A stretch of DNA of 64,000 nt from Cannabis sativa (GCF_029168945.1 NC_083605.1:74976969-75040968), one strand, 5' to 3'. Positions 21,339-32,468 are shown, numbered from the stretch's first letter. Translations and numbers: made by a program. The notes: generated from the letters alone by a model not told the origin.

Positions 21339-21350
21339 TCTGATTTAGGG
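21050..21350 (-). other. Orphan GC-rich leader-like island with telo-box
   Basis: On the minus strand AAACCCTAA (telo-box, 21342-21350) is followed by (CT)n and (TA)n tracts, then 200 bp of GC-rich sequence with many CGACGACG runs, ending ACTCAG/GTCTTTT near 21046, a possible splice donor. This looks like a promoter and first exon, but no downstream exon can be recognised before the hAT remnant. The longest ATG frames are short and unconvincing. It could be a truncated gene or a gene fragment carried by a transposon. Confidence 0.35.
21283..21335. repeat. (TA)n(GA)n compound microsatellite
   Basis: About 20 bp of TA repeats pass directly into about 30 bp of GA repeats. Confidence 0.9.
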
Positions 21351-21382
21351 TTTTGTTTTTTTATATATTATGTAATAAAATA

Positions 21383-21682
21383 AATGAGACTCCCTTTAAA
21401 TTAAATATTTGTTTTGAGATTCAAAATTTATGTACTTAAATAGTATGATAAAAATGGAAAAACATAATAGCAAAATCTATAAAGACCACCCCTCACAGTG
21501 GCCATTTCATTCTCCACTAGTCACCTCTTTTTTCCCAAAGGTTTCTAAGACAAGAAGATTGTGAAATAGTTCATAGACAAACCAAAATTATGACACTTTC
21601 CAAAAATCTTTCTCATCAAAAGGAATATACATCTATAAATAAGACAACTCCCTTAGAAGAATAAAACTAATCAACTAACTTT
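21383..21682. repeat. Direct repeat, copy 1 (about 300 bp)
   Basis: The segment from AATGAGACTCCCTTT to AAAACTAATCAACT is repeated at 22302-22640 with scattered differences and some short indels. Copy 2 runs into the 3' end of RRP43. Confidence 0.8.
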
Positions 21683-22301
21683 CTAAGAGGCCAAACATAA
21701 TCTTTTCTAATAAAAAGTTGTGAGATTCCAAACCTTGACTCAAGTAACAAAAGATGCCAATAAATGAACTAACATCCATACCATTACATTTACACCATAC
21801 AACAACTAATTTTCATTCAAATTTTCAATCTTCCTTATAACACGTTTACTAAACTGTAACTAAAATCAGAAATAGAATAACAATAATGTGAGTATTGGGA
21901 GAGATGCCAAGTTAAAGAATAACGATATTAATGTCAAAACTTGACATTGGTGCTAACTTAAAAAATAACATTGATGTCAATTCTCAACAATTATTCATGT
22001 CCGAGACTCAATTAAACTATCTTACAATTAATTATTAGTTTCTTATATTATTTATTAAATCAAAATAAGTAAGAATCAATATTAAAATACATCAATAACG
22101 GTATTTGCCCTTAACATTTTCCAATATCCTGTCTCCGATTTCTCAGTAGCATTGTACAATTTTAGCTTGTATGTTCTCTATTTTGCATAACAATATAGTG
22201 CAAAGACTAAAAAAATATTTATAATACATATATTTGGAAGAGCTATACAAAAAAATGTAACTTTGAGAAGAGAACTCTTTTTTTTTAATCATTCTCCACA
22301 G

Positions 22302-22640
22302 AATGAGACTCCCTTTGTAACTACTAAATATTTGTTTTGAGAAGATATTGCTTTCTAAATTTTAGGTCAAAATTTATCTACTTAAAGGGTATGACAAAAA
22401 TTTAGAGTTCATCAAGTGGAAATACATAATACCAAAATCTATAAAGACCACCCCACATAGTGGTAATTTCATTCTCCACTAGCTAGCTCTTTTTTCCTAA
22501 ATGTCCCAAAGACGAGAAGATTGTGAAATAGTTCATAGACAAACCAAAATTATGACACTTTCCAAAAATCTTTCTCATCAAAGGAATATACATCTAATAA
22601 TAAGACAACTCCCTCAAAAGAAGAATAAAACTAATCAACT
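22302..22640. repeat. Direct repeat, copy 2, overlapping the RRP43 3' end
   Basis: It matches 21383-21682, for example in AGAAGATTGTGAAATAGTTC and CAAACCAAAATTATGACACT. The copy ends at the RRP43 stop codon region, so copy 1 may be a duplicated 3' flank of that gene. Confidence 0.8.
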
Positions 22641-25422
22641 TCCATTTTAGAAATTGTTTCGTCTAAAATCATCTGCAGCTCCTTTACTCTTTGTCTTGTC
22701 AAAGCAATGCAATCCTGAAACCAACATCAAATTCTTGTTTTATCAAACCAAAAACCTCACTCTGTTTATCGAACCAGATGAATTATTATTAAGGCTTAGA
22801 GACTAACCTGAACAGCCAATGTATTGGCGAGAGCTGATCCCCCGGGCTTGTAAAGAGACACGAGTTGATCAGAAGAATCCAAAACCACAGTCACAAGAGT
22901 ATCCATGATCGACTCTTCCTCAGCGGTAGGATCAGCCAATATGTATTTCTTATGAAGTAAGCAAGTTAACGAAAATGGAATCCTGCTTAATTTGAGTTTT
23001 CTTCTCTCTTTATTCACTGCATCTCTTCCTTCATCTTGTTCTTCCGAGACAACACTAACTTTTCCATCATCATTCATGGAAACTACAGGAATCTGCACTG
23101 CAAGGCAACGAAATAACAAAGATAAAGGGGTAGTTTTTCACATAGCATAAATCCAATTGGACTTGATGTAAAGAAATTTAATTTAAATATATATATATAT
23201 ATGTGTATATTATTTAGATTAGAAACAGAGGGGCTCCTTCATGTTTTTTGAGAAACAATTTCCTTAAAGCTATACTATTCCCTATACTTGAAATATTAGC
23301 CAACAGTACTTTCACATTATAAAATTGCAATCTAATTGATGCATACTATCCTTCTGGCTATCTTTAAACCTGGACATGAAGAAACTTCATATACCAAACA
23401 AAATAAACACATAAAGATTGAATGTGGCTCAAATTCTAGTGTAGATCATCATTCCAAGATAGCTACACACAACTATGAATATGTTAAAGATCTTGTAAAT
23501 CATCGACTAATACCCTTCCCTGAAAAATAAAGCTATGTATCATAGGAAACTCAAGCAGAACTCTCCAACTGTCTTTTTGGTTTTCACTGAGAGTGGCTTT
23601 TGATCACACTTCCATGGGCAGGCAGAATGTCCTATCTATACAGCTACAAGACCTAAAGAAACTTGGATAGAAAACTTTTCAACATGGTCCCGAAAAATAG
23701 AACTTTACAAGCTTTCTACTACCTTTACACTGAAATGGTTTGCTGCCTACGGAAGCATGGTAAAACACCAAACGTGGGTTAGAATAGAACTGGCATTTAT
23801 AGAAGATAAGTGGAATATCATGGAGCACATACGGTGCTTGCTTTCATGAACACGGGTATTTTGTGTTTTCTTCTTCACTATTAGATTGTGTAAGGCTGGA
23901 ATTTTGTATCAACTTACTACTAACAAGAAAAATTGGGTTCAAAACAATATGTAAAAATAATTAGTTTATAAAAACAATTGTCAGTTATACTATTTAAGGA
24001 AGCTGAATAAATCTAGCCTTATCATAGTATCCCAAATCTTTGCAAAGCTTAGGTTACTAATGATAAAATTACATAGAATTCTTACAATGAGAAAACGCAG
24101 CAACGGCTGATAGCAAAGCAGCATCAAAAAGAGCACCATCAGCATCCAAACAATATATGTCCTGACCATGGAAAACCACAGTATTATTAGTTTGTAATGA
24201 TGCATCCAATCAAGACAATATAATCATAGAAGATTCATTCTTTGGCAAAGAAAGTTGATTAGGAAAAATTATGGTTGAAGAAACATTGGAAACCAAAAAT
24301 AACGCATTTAACAAATATATACATGGCAGATCAAATTATGAGTTAATGTTATTAAAATTTAGGTAAGGCATTACCAAGTAGGCCATCCAAGCAGCTTTTC
24401 CACTAACCAACGATAATTCCTCCAAATCGATCATGCCAGAACTGCAACAACCAAGGTACATATAAACGTTAGAACAAGAAAACTACAAGTCTTTATGAAA
24501 CAAATTAAGCAAAAAAAAATTATGAATAGAGAAATACTTTACATGCCTTACAATAGTATCAGACAACTGCTTCGACACAACTGGTGCTACCTCAGCTGGC
24601 CTACCTGGCCTGACAAGAGGAGAGCAAATCGGAGGCATGTGGAACTCGATGGCTGAAAATTGCAAGCCAAAAGTTAACACCCGAAAAACTTAAGTGAAAG
24701 AAAATGTAATAGACATTACGAGAGACACAAACTCAAACCTATGCATCCCTTATCTGGTGACTCTTTTGAAGGGGTCATAACTTCCATTTTTATAGCAGCC
24801 AACATTGTCTACACAAAGAAAAGAACCCCACTTAACAAATCTCTTATCTCAACTATACCAACTAACCTATAACACACAAAACAAAACAAAAGGAGCAAGA
24901 GATAGAAGCAATCACAGTTAAACCAATCTTTGCCAATGCTGATCCATTAGCAGATGCAACAGCTCCTACAATGAAAGAGTAAACCAAATTTCGAGTTAGA
25001 AAGTTTCATCAACGAAAATACAAATAGGAAAATGAATACATATACATATACAAATTCAATTTCAACAAACCTAAAGCTAAAGTTGAATCCCTAGCTTTCC
25101 CAAGAGCTCTACCATCAGGTCTTATAGACTCAGAAAGATGACGTTCAAAGAAACGAAGAGGAAAAAGGCGTTTGAAAGCAGCAACCTCTATTTCTGATGA
25201 CAAATCCCCAGAAGAATTTGGGGGCACAATAACTCCTTCAGCAACTCCATCTTGTACACTGAATCACAACAGTAAAAACACTCTAAAACCATATGTAATG
25301 CTATGAAAGTTCCTATTCATTCTTGTATTCGCTGTAATTCAACAGTATATGTATGCACATATATACATAGAGAGAAAGAGAGAGAGAGAAAGAGATTAGG
25401 CTTACTGTGAGTGAGAGAGCAT
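22631..25422 (-). CDS. RRP43: Exosome complex component RRP43 (RNase PH-like subunit, EXOSC8 type)
   Basis: Nine coding exons on the minus strand, 25406-25422, 25071-25258, 24916-24965, 24739-24808, 24547-24652, 24375-24441, 24086-24161, 22808-23097 and 22631-22714, join in phase throughout to 315 residues. The RNase PH fold is recognisable from FPLRFFERHLSESIRPDGR near the N-terminus through GSALAKIGLTTMLAAIKMEV to the second half with IPFSLTCLLHKKYILADPT, EEESIMDTLVTVVLD and a C-terminal helix. In eukaryotes this subunit is a catalytically inert part of the six-member ring through which RNA is threaded. The start is the only in-frame ATG, so the first exon codes for under six residues. Intron 5 appears to use a GC donor (24546-24545). 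Intron 7 is about 1 kb. Confidence 0.94.
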
Positions 25423-26247
25423 TATGAGGAAAAGGGGAAAGAGGAGGCAGTGGGTGATGGAGTCTACTGTGTACGCCGCCGGGAGAGAAGAAGGGAAGCT
25501 TGGGAGGCGGAGAAGGAGGGTTGGGCACTCGGGTGAGTCGACTCAAGAATCCGTACTGATTACACTGCTTGTTTTAACAAAAGAAAAACAAACTTTTCCT
25601 CAAGTAATGCACTAAATGAAAATCACATTATCTATGGATAGCTTCTCTTCTCAAAGTTATCATTAAGCATATCAATATTGGTAACAATATACAGTAGGAG
25701 GAGAGGTATATCGATCTCCACTAACATTAAATTAGACTTTTATTAATCCAACCTATGAATTTCTAGAAGAAAGAATGTAATTTGTATCAACAATGATTAT
25801 GATTTTTGCCAATTGCAGTAACAATCTAATCTGATTCCATTATCTCCCGACTCCCATTCTGCATTTTCCCTTTCTATTAAGCATTCACCATCATCGAAAT
25901 TTTCTCACTCAGGCAGTCTTCTTTTTTTTTTCAGTAATTTATATCTGTAAAATTACTTTATGTTTAATTTTATTTTATAATATCAACGACCAAATGAGTA
26001 AAAGATTTACCCTGAGTTGTGAGGAAAGGCGATGAGGTAGCTCCGGTGAACCAGTGAGCAAGAGAGAGAGGAAAGGCGAGGAGGTGAGCCAACCACGCTT
26101 CAATGGGTTTCAGTTCAGCTTCAAGCTTCAGAGGGAGAGTTAATTAGGTTTTTGGGGAAGATGAGTAGACTACGGGCCTGGGCTTGGTGTCTAAAGCCCA
26201 TTAATAGTACAGCCCAATTCTGAACCCATTTAAAAGGGTTGGTATTA
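25423..26247 (-). promoter_or_regulatory. RRP43: 5' flank and possible upstream leader exon of RRP43
   Basis: The minus-strand sequence before the ATG is pyrimidine-rich to about 25560, as in a plant leader. Farther up, 25985-26140 looks like another leader exon ending CAACTCAGG/GTAAATC near 26011. Upstream of it are several TGGGCT/GGCCC motifs (26176-26216), the site II type seen in promoters of RNA-metabolism genes. Which leader is used cannot be told. A segment at 25598-25648 is shared with the DPM3 leader intron. Confidence 0.45.
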
Positions 26248-26816
26248 GGAATAATTACAAGGCACCATTTTTTTTTTTGGTAAAATAGTTACATTTTTAC
26301 GTTCAAATAATGTTTGTTTACATTTTTATGGTTTTCTAAAAAATAACACGAAAACAACATAAAATCAACAAGAAAACTACATAAAAATAACATGAAAATA
26401 ACAACAAAAAATAACATACAGATCAGAGACGGACCTACTCTTATCAATGTGGGGGCTATAGCCCCACGAACAAAAATATTATCTTTCAAAAAATTAAATA
26501 TATTTTTTTTAATTTGATAATTATAAACCAAAATAATAAAAAAGCTCCCATAAAATTAAATAAATATAGTAAGAGTGATTATAATATAAGTATAAATATT
26601 TTTTAATGATAAATAAGCCCCCACAAAACAAAAATTCTGGGTCCGTCACTGATACAGATAACAGAAAATTAACAACAAATAAACAAGATTTCAACATAAA
26701 AAAACTGTATTTTATGTAAATAAAATCAAAAAAAAAATCGTAAAAATATTTAAAATTCCGTAAAACCGTATTTTTGTAATTTTTTTGTTGTTTTTATGTT
26801 TTTGTGAAACAATCCC
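26248..26816. mobile_element. MITE, family M2 (GGGATAATTACA ends), interrupted by a hAT MITE
   Basis: The ends are GGAATAATTACA and TGTGAAACAATCCC, flanked by TTGGTATTA (26239-26247) and TTAGTATTA (26817-26825), a 9-bp duplication with one difference. The interior is A/T-rich with AACAACATAAAA-type blocks. Another copy with an exact 9-bp duplication is at 55546-55867. The hAT MITE at 26424-26651 sits inside it. Confidence 0.75.
26424..26651. mobile_element. hAT MITE with CAGNGACGGACC ends (228 bp)
   Basis: The ends are CAGAGACGGACCTA and TGGGTCCGTCACTG, flanked by the exact 8-bp duplication ATACAGAT (26416-26423 and 26652-26659). It contains GGGGGCTATAGCCCCAC near the left end and GCCCCCAC near the right. 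It is non-coding. Confidence 0.92.
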
Positions 26817-28394
26817 TTAGTATTATAAGGAAAATTATAAGAGTTTATTTTTTGGGGGGTAAGTTGAAAAATACCACTTTTATTAATCAATTAATCAAAT
26901 TTACCTCTAATTTTATATTTAATTGAAACATACCTCTTTTTATATGTATTGTACCTAAAATACCCTGACATAAGAGAGTTACATGGAGAGTATCTTGAAG
27001 TGACAAGGGCAAAATTGGTACAATGTTTAAAAAAAGAGGTAAAAATGATAGACTTTAAAAAATATGGTAAAAATAAAAGAGGACAATATAAAAAGGATAT
27101 AGAGTATAGTTTTCTCTAAATTATATATAAAGTTAAGGGGTTATGAGTTTTTTTGGTTTTTTACATTTGTATGGGTTTTTTTATGCCATATTTTTGTAAA
27201 AAAAAATGAAAATCCTATATTTGTAAACAATAATAAGTTTTGTCGGGAAAGTCGTAGTGGAGGGACTTGGGTTCGGGTCTGGTCGAAGTCCAAAATATTA
27301 ATTAAGAAAAAAAAAACTATTTAAAAAATATTGAAAGTAATGTTTTTTTTAAAAAAAAAAAAAATTTGATTCTCAATTAAAAAATTGAAAAAGTGAAAAT
27401 TGTTTTACAGAACATGCTTTTGAAAAATATTTCTCTTTTCTAATTTTAAAAATAGAAAACTGATTAAAAAAGTGTTACCAAATGCCACAAAAATTAACAG
27501 AAGTATTTTACCAACCGTCAGCCTTTTTTTATAATAATTATTAAATTAAATATGTGAAAATTTGATGCAATTCTTACTGTAATTAGTCTTGTTTCTGTGA
27601 TAAAATTTTGAGTGTTTTAGTCTTGTTTGTATGACATATTTTCTTTTGTTGTTGGTTCTTCTTTGTTTTTCAATACTTATCATCAAATCGTTGTTAGTGA
27701 TAAATAATAATAAGTTCTGCGACTGAAAGGGTTATTAGTAGTGCAGTTACGTACCTTACACAATAGCTGAATGCTTAAGTTACGAGGTTGAATGAATGTG
27801 CTACAATAGTTTCTATTGTTGTGTCTTTTAAGCGGTGGATGAAACAGACATATGTGATCTTAAAGTTAATTGTGATGCTGCAATTTTTTTTATCTGATTT
27901 TATTTTAATTTTTTTGTCAAACGATATAAGAATTAGGCGGTTAATTATTTAATTCGTTTTTTTAATTCTAATCCTAGTTATACCTTTAACGGAAAATTAT
28001 TCTAATTGGATTACAAACGATTATTATTTTAGCTGATTGTTATTAATAAAATTATATTATTTTTTAAAAAAAGAAGTGTGAGCAACAACTTAAAAAATGT
28101 GAGATTTTCATATTTTATTAAAATGTGCACAATATGTGTTTGCAATTGAATTCAACACCAATAGCATCTACCATCCTCCATGCATACACATCAATTAAGA
28201 TATAGTACATATAAATATATAAATAATTGCCATACAATGCAAACCAATCCTTCATTAGACTTTGCTAAAACAAACATTTTCCAACCATTTTTTCCTTTGT
28301 AATACAAATTCAAAAATAATAAGTATATAACAAAAAAATAAATAAATATATATTATAAGAGATATTATAATTTTTAACTTTATTACTTTTGAGA
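26817..28394. other. Intergenic between MITE cluster and RALF gene
   Basis: No gene is seen. 26860-27120 has weakly inverted arms (TACCTCTTTTT and AAAAAGAGGTA), perhaps another MITE. 27250-27490 matches the right half of the PIF-type element at 54504-54971 (CAAAATATTAATTAAG, AAAAAGTGTTACCAAA). The rest is AT-rich. Confidence 0.5.
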
Positions 28395-28766
28395 TCAACC
28401 GGTGACTCTAGCACAATGAGTAATGGCACTGCAACCACGCCTATATGGGTTAGCCCTTTTCCTCTTTTGGCAATCGTAGTAGGATTGACCGCGACGCCCA
28501 CACGGGACAGAGTTGGCCTTCAATGCTTGGTAACTAATGTGAGACCTACCTTGCGCTAGCGTGCGACGACTCGCTTCTGAATCCATCAACATTTCATTAT
28601 TAACGCCAATATAGTCACCAATTGCACCACCACCACCCAACACCGAGCGTTGGAAGTGATTTAGGCCATGGCTTTTTTCCACCATGTTGAACGAATATGC
28701 CCTATCGGTTGCGATGGCTAAGGCCACCATAAGAAAAACCAAGCTTAGCTTCCCTACCACTTCCAT
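28395..28766 (-). CDS. RALF-type secreted peptide precursor
   Basis: A single exon encodes 123 residues. Residues 1-24 form a signal peptide (hydrophobic LSLVFLMVALAIA). A variable pro-region follows. Then comes RRTL, which fits the RRxL processing site cut by the subtilase S1P. The mature part has ISYQAL (the YISY-type receptor-binding region) and four cysteines in VPCGRRGQSYYDC and RRGCSAITHC, which form the two disulfides of the family; NPYRRGC is also conserved. RALF peptides act in the apoplast on CrRLK1L receptor kinases such as FERONIA, causing alkalinisation and altered cell growth. The gene is compact and isolated. Which RALF clade it belongs to I cannot decide. Confidence 0.95.
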   Translation of the reverse strand: MEVVGKLSLVFLMVALAIATDRAYSFNMVEKSHGLNHFQRSVLGGGGAIGDYIGVNNEMLMDSEASRRTLAQGRSHISYQALKANSVPCGRRGQSYYDCQKRKRANPYRRGCSAITHCARVTG

Positions 28767-29610
28767 TATTGTGTTTTGTTACACCAAAAAGAAAACAACA
28801 TTTGGGATTCTTCTCTTCTCTTTTTCTTGGTGTAAAAGATGTTAATTAATGGTTGGAAAGAGTTGGGATAAAAATAGAGGGGAAGTTTTTAGAATTTGGA
28901 GATTTTTGTGGCTCTTTTTTTGGGTAAGAGTTTTTATGCTATTTATTCATGGTGTTGTGTTGTAAAACTAAAAAGTTCCATTTTTAACGGTATGTTTTGG
29001 TATTTGAGAGCACACATTGAATTAACTTTCTAATATTAACATATGTTAGGGTAGGAATTCAACACATGTGTTGACCTCTTTTACATTCTCTTTCTCTTCC
29101 TCATTCTAGATATAGGTAATAAAATGTTCAATTAATTAAATCATTTTTCGTAAATTATAAATACAATAAAAAAAAAATCCGATATAAAGTACAAATGTTA
29201 TCTTATATTTTTATAAGTTTTCTTTTTATTTGTTTTTTTCTTTTGTTAAAAAAAAAATAACAATTACATCAATAAATAAATTAATTATATATTAAATATA
29301 ACGGGTCACTATGTGTTAATTTTGTATTATCAAGTTAATCATAATTATCTAACCTAAATGTTTTTTAACCGATTCAGCTTAAATATTGATCATAATCCAA
29401 CCTAATTAATTATCATTGTCATTCGAGTTTGACCTAATTTTATTATATGTTTATTTTTTCACGAATCTAAGCCATAATAATTCGTCAAATTTACGTTGTG
29501 ACCAAAATTGTCACTTCTACTTTAAGGATTGAGTGGTTTGTGATTAGAAGTAAAAGTTGTTTGAATTTAATTTGTGAAAATGTTGTAAATGTGATTAATT
29601 GTAATATTAT
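28767..29610. other. RALF promoter and AT-rich intergenic DNA
   Basis: The upstream side of the RALF gene (28767-29000) would hold its promoter; I see no clear TATA box. The rest is AT-rich without a recognisable element. Confidence 0.4.
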
Positions 29611-29787
29611 TGATTAATATTATTTTAAATTTTGTGTTCTGCAGAAATTATTGATCAAATCTTCTATTTTTTTAAATGACAAATTTGATTCTGTATTTTT
29701 TAACAATAGTATCTTGACTCAATTTTCGATAATTTTTTTAATATAATCAACTTGAAGACAATTTCTAGCACAAATATTAAAATAATA

Positions 29788-30919
29788 ATAGTGGAGTCTC
29801 ACGTGCTTCGCACGTGTGTCTCTTAAAAATATTTAGGCACAACTATTTTAAAAAATAATTAGTATTTTATCTACGAAACTTATAATACTACTAAATTGTA
29901 TCCTTTAAAATATACATCATGACGACAATAATTTGTGACCTCTTCTATTTACAGAAATATAGTACTTTTGTTAACTTTTGTTCTTTTTTATCGTTTCACG
30001 GTTCACGTGTCGTTATAAATTAATTATTTTTTTCATGAACATTGACCACTAATAAATTAGGTCTCTTCTTAAAAAAATTAATTAAATATTTTTTCTAATA
30101 ATTAAAAAATTCTAATCTAAATATATTATTGTTGATTTAGATAAGAAATTTGTACCTTCATTTCTTATGTTTTGAGAATAACAATTTAGTATGTAAATAA
30201 TATGAACATGATTCGTAAATATGAAGAAACTTAAATCTGATTTGTTTAAGTGAACTTAATTTTTTAAAGAAAGAATTTTAATTTTTTTTTTTAAGATTTA
30301 TTAGATTTTCAATAAAAAAAAATTAAGAATTAATACAAAGATTAAAAAATATATAATTTATATTTATTTATTATGTAATTAACTAATATATAATTATTTA
30401 TGGTAATGTTTATAGATATAAACTATAATATATATAGATATAAACTATAATATTTTATATTAAATTATAAATAATTTTAATAAAAAAAAAGATAAAGGTT
30501 AAATAAATAATTTAATATGTAAAGCCCAAAAATTATTCAGACTTTTTATTTCTGTAGTCTTTTTTATATAAACAAATCATATGAAAAACTATTAGTAAAA
30601 AGAAATAAAAATATGTATTTGTATGCATTGTATATAAAAAGTGGAGTTCTCTAAATTATAATTATTAAATTATTCACACTTTTTATTTTTGCAATCTTTT
30701 TTATATAAACAATTCATATGAAAAACTATTAGTAAAAAAAAATAAAAATATGTATTTGTATGCATTGTATATAAAAAGTGGAGTTCTCTAAATTATAATT
30801 TTTTTCTTTTGATTAAATGATGTGAGAATTTAATAGTAATTAACAGAAAACATAAGGATAATTTTGTAATTTAATGTAGGAACCCCAAACCTACATTCTC
30901 ATTTTTATATAGTTATAGA
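29788..30919 (-). mobile_element. Helitron-like non-autonomous element
   Basis: Read on the minus strand, the 5' end is A/TCTATAACTATATAAAAATG at 30919, which fits the TC start after a host A. The 3' end has a hairpin CACGTGCGAAGCACGTG (29800-29816), then eight bases, then CTAT and a host T. CTAT departs from the usual CTRR. There is no coding region for Rep/helicase. It lies inside an older M1 MITE, which defines both borders. Confidence 0.6.
30530..30800. repeat. Tandem duplication, 137-bp period, inside the Helitron-like element
   Basis: 30530-30666 and 30667-30800 are near-identical; both contain ATGTATTTGTATGCATTGTA and AAAAGTGGAGTTCTCTAAAT. Confidence 0.88.
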
Positions 30920-31154
30920 TAACCAATCTTGTTATACTCCTCCAGATCAAATATTTATTAAGTTTTATTTTGACAAAAATTAACTCATGGTATTATTTTA
31001 TACTATTTTAAAAAATACATGATTTAATTTATTATTTAACAAAATTAAAAGTCAAATTAATAATTTTTAAAAAATATAGGGTCCAAAATAATATTCTCTA
31101 ATGTTATTTAGGAACATCCTATTATTTATTGTTTAAGAGTTTACAAATGATGCA

Positions 31155-31700
31155 TTATGTAACACTCTTTTGATCAATTTTTTTGTTTTCTATAATTAGA
31201 AAAGTGAGAATATTTTCAAAAAAACATACCTAATAAAGCTATTTTCACATTTTAATTTTTTAAATCAAAATTAGAAAAAAAAAATTACTTTCAAACAAAT
31301 TTAAACAATTTTTTTTACTCATTTGTATTTTCTTTAACTAATATTTTGGACCCCGACCCCTACCCTTGACCCGGACTCGGACTCTGACCTAGACCCAAGA
31401 CCTGGATCGGGATTCAGACTTCGACCTCAAACCCAAGACTACCTAGACCCAGACGTAGACCAAAACCCACATCTTGATCACCCCAAACCTTGACCCTAGA
31501 CTGTGGACCTTGGACCCAGACCCCAAACTTGAACCTTGGACTTGGACTCGGACCCAAACCTTGGACTTGGACTCGGACCCAAACCCTGGACTTGGATCCC
31601 GAACCCAAACTCGACCCCCGATCTTGATTTTAAACCTCGGTGCTAGACCCCCACCTACTTTTTCCCACCTCGATTTCTTATCCCTCACTTAAATCAAACC
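31155..31700 (-). mobile_element. Degenerate PIF-type MITE with GACCC/GGACTC-repeat core
   Basis: 31155-31355 is the inverted counterpart of the right half of the element at 54504-54971 (TAACACTCTTTT, then TTAACTAATATTTTGGAC). The core 31350-31660 is made of degenerate hexamers such as GACCCG, GGACTC and CTTGGA, including two adjacent near-exact copies of a block starting CTTGGACTTGGACTCGGACC. Open frames here are products of the repeat, not genes. Confidence 0.5.
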
Positions 31701-31752
31701 AAACAAATAAAAATAAAATAAAAATTATAAAATCATCAACTAATTTTTTTTA

Positions 31753-32019
31753 GGGATAATTTTAAAAAAAACACAAAAATAATAAAAATGCAATTTGTAC
31801 GAAAATTTTAATATTTTAATAGTTTTTACTTACATAAAATATTTTTATGTTGTACTCTTGTTAATTTGTTGTTGATTTTTTGTTATTTGTATATGATTTC
31901 ATGTTGTTTATTGTTATTTTTATGTGATTTTTTGTGTTTTTGTAAAATACCGTAAAAATATAAAAAAAAACTTTAAAGGTAAATTTTTTACAAAAATTAT
32001 TGTTTCATGTAATTATCAT
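31753..32019. mobile_element. M2-type MITE remnant
   Basis: It begins GGGATAATTTTAAAAA and ends TTTCATGTAATTATC, and shares interior blocks (TGTTAATTTGTTGTTGATTTT, cut short here) with the copy at 55546-55867. The TSD is unclear. Confidence 0.5.
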
Positions 32020-32132
32020 TTTATTTTATTATTTTTTTTAACTAAAAAAACAATAAATAATTTGTGAACTTATTATTATGCCCCGCAAATATGCAGAAAA
32101 GTAATTTAGACTACCCAAACGCACCGCAATAA

Positions 32133-32141
32133 TTTCCCGCC
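32133..32141 (+). promoter_or_regulatory. E2F-type site upstream of primase
   Basis: TTTCCCGCC, a canonical E2F/DP binding sequence, lies about 120 bp before the leader splice donor of the primase gene. A second copy lies 28 bp downstream. Paired sites of this kind drive G1/S expression of replication genes in plants. Confidence 0.75.
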
Positions 32142-32160
32142 AAATACACACAGACCTCCT

Positions 32161-32169
32161 TTTCCCGCC
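32161..32169 (+). promoter_or_regulatory. Second E2F-type site upstream of primase
   Basis: A second TTTCCCGCC occurs in the same orientation as the one at 32133-32141. Confidence 0.75.
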
Positions 32170-32468
32170 ATTTCCTTCGTTCTTCGCTCTACACTCTCTC
32201 TCACTCTCAGACCTCTCTCTCTCCAAAATTATCGATCTCGCAGCGGCCGCCATAACAGTAAGTATCTTCTCAAAGTTTTGAATTCATCGATTCCAATTAA
32301 TGTTCTCCTTAATTTTATTTTTGGTGCTTTTCTATGAGCAATTTGGATTAGGGTTTCTGCATTTTCATAAATTGAATCACTCTTTTACTGTTCGTTGCTG
32401 TAGATTATCATTGTCTCTATTGGAATTTGAATCACTCTTTATAGGTTTAGAGTCACTGATCTGAAACA
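32170..32468 (+). other. 5' leader and leader intron of the primase gene
   Basis: A CT-rich leader ends CGCCATAACA/GTAAGTATC at about 32257. The acceptor is probably TTTATAG or GGTTTAG near 32443-32450, leaving a short leader before the ATG at 32469. Confidence 0.55.

Larger units (their letters stand above)
29611..31099. mobile_element. Old M1 MITE copy split by a Helitron-like insertion
   Basis: 29611-29787 matches the left half and 30920-31099 the right half of family M1 (TTGTGTTCTGCAGAAATTAT on the left; ATATAGGGTCCAAAATAATA on the right). The two halves are separated by about 1.1 kb that has Helitron-type ends. Confidence 0.6.

Noticed and set aside
31414..31692. Open frames with repeated GSGS or DPDP-like residues
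   Set aside because: They are translations of degenerate hexamer repeats and appear on both strands.
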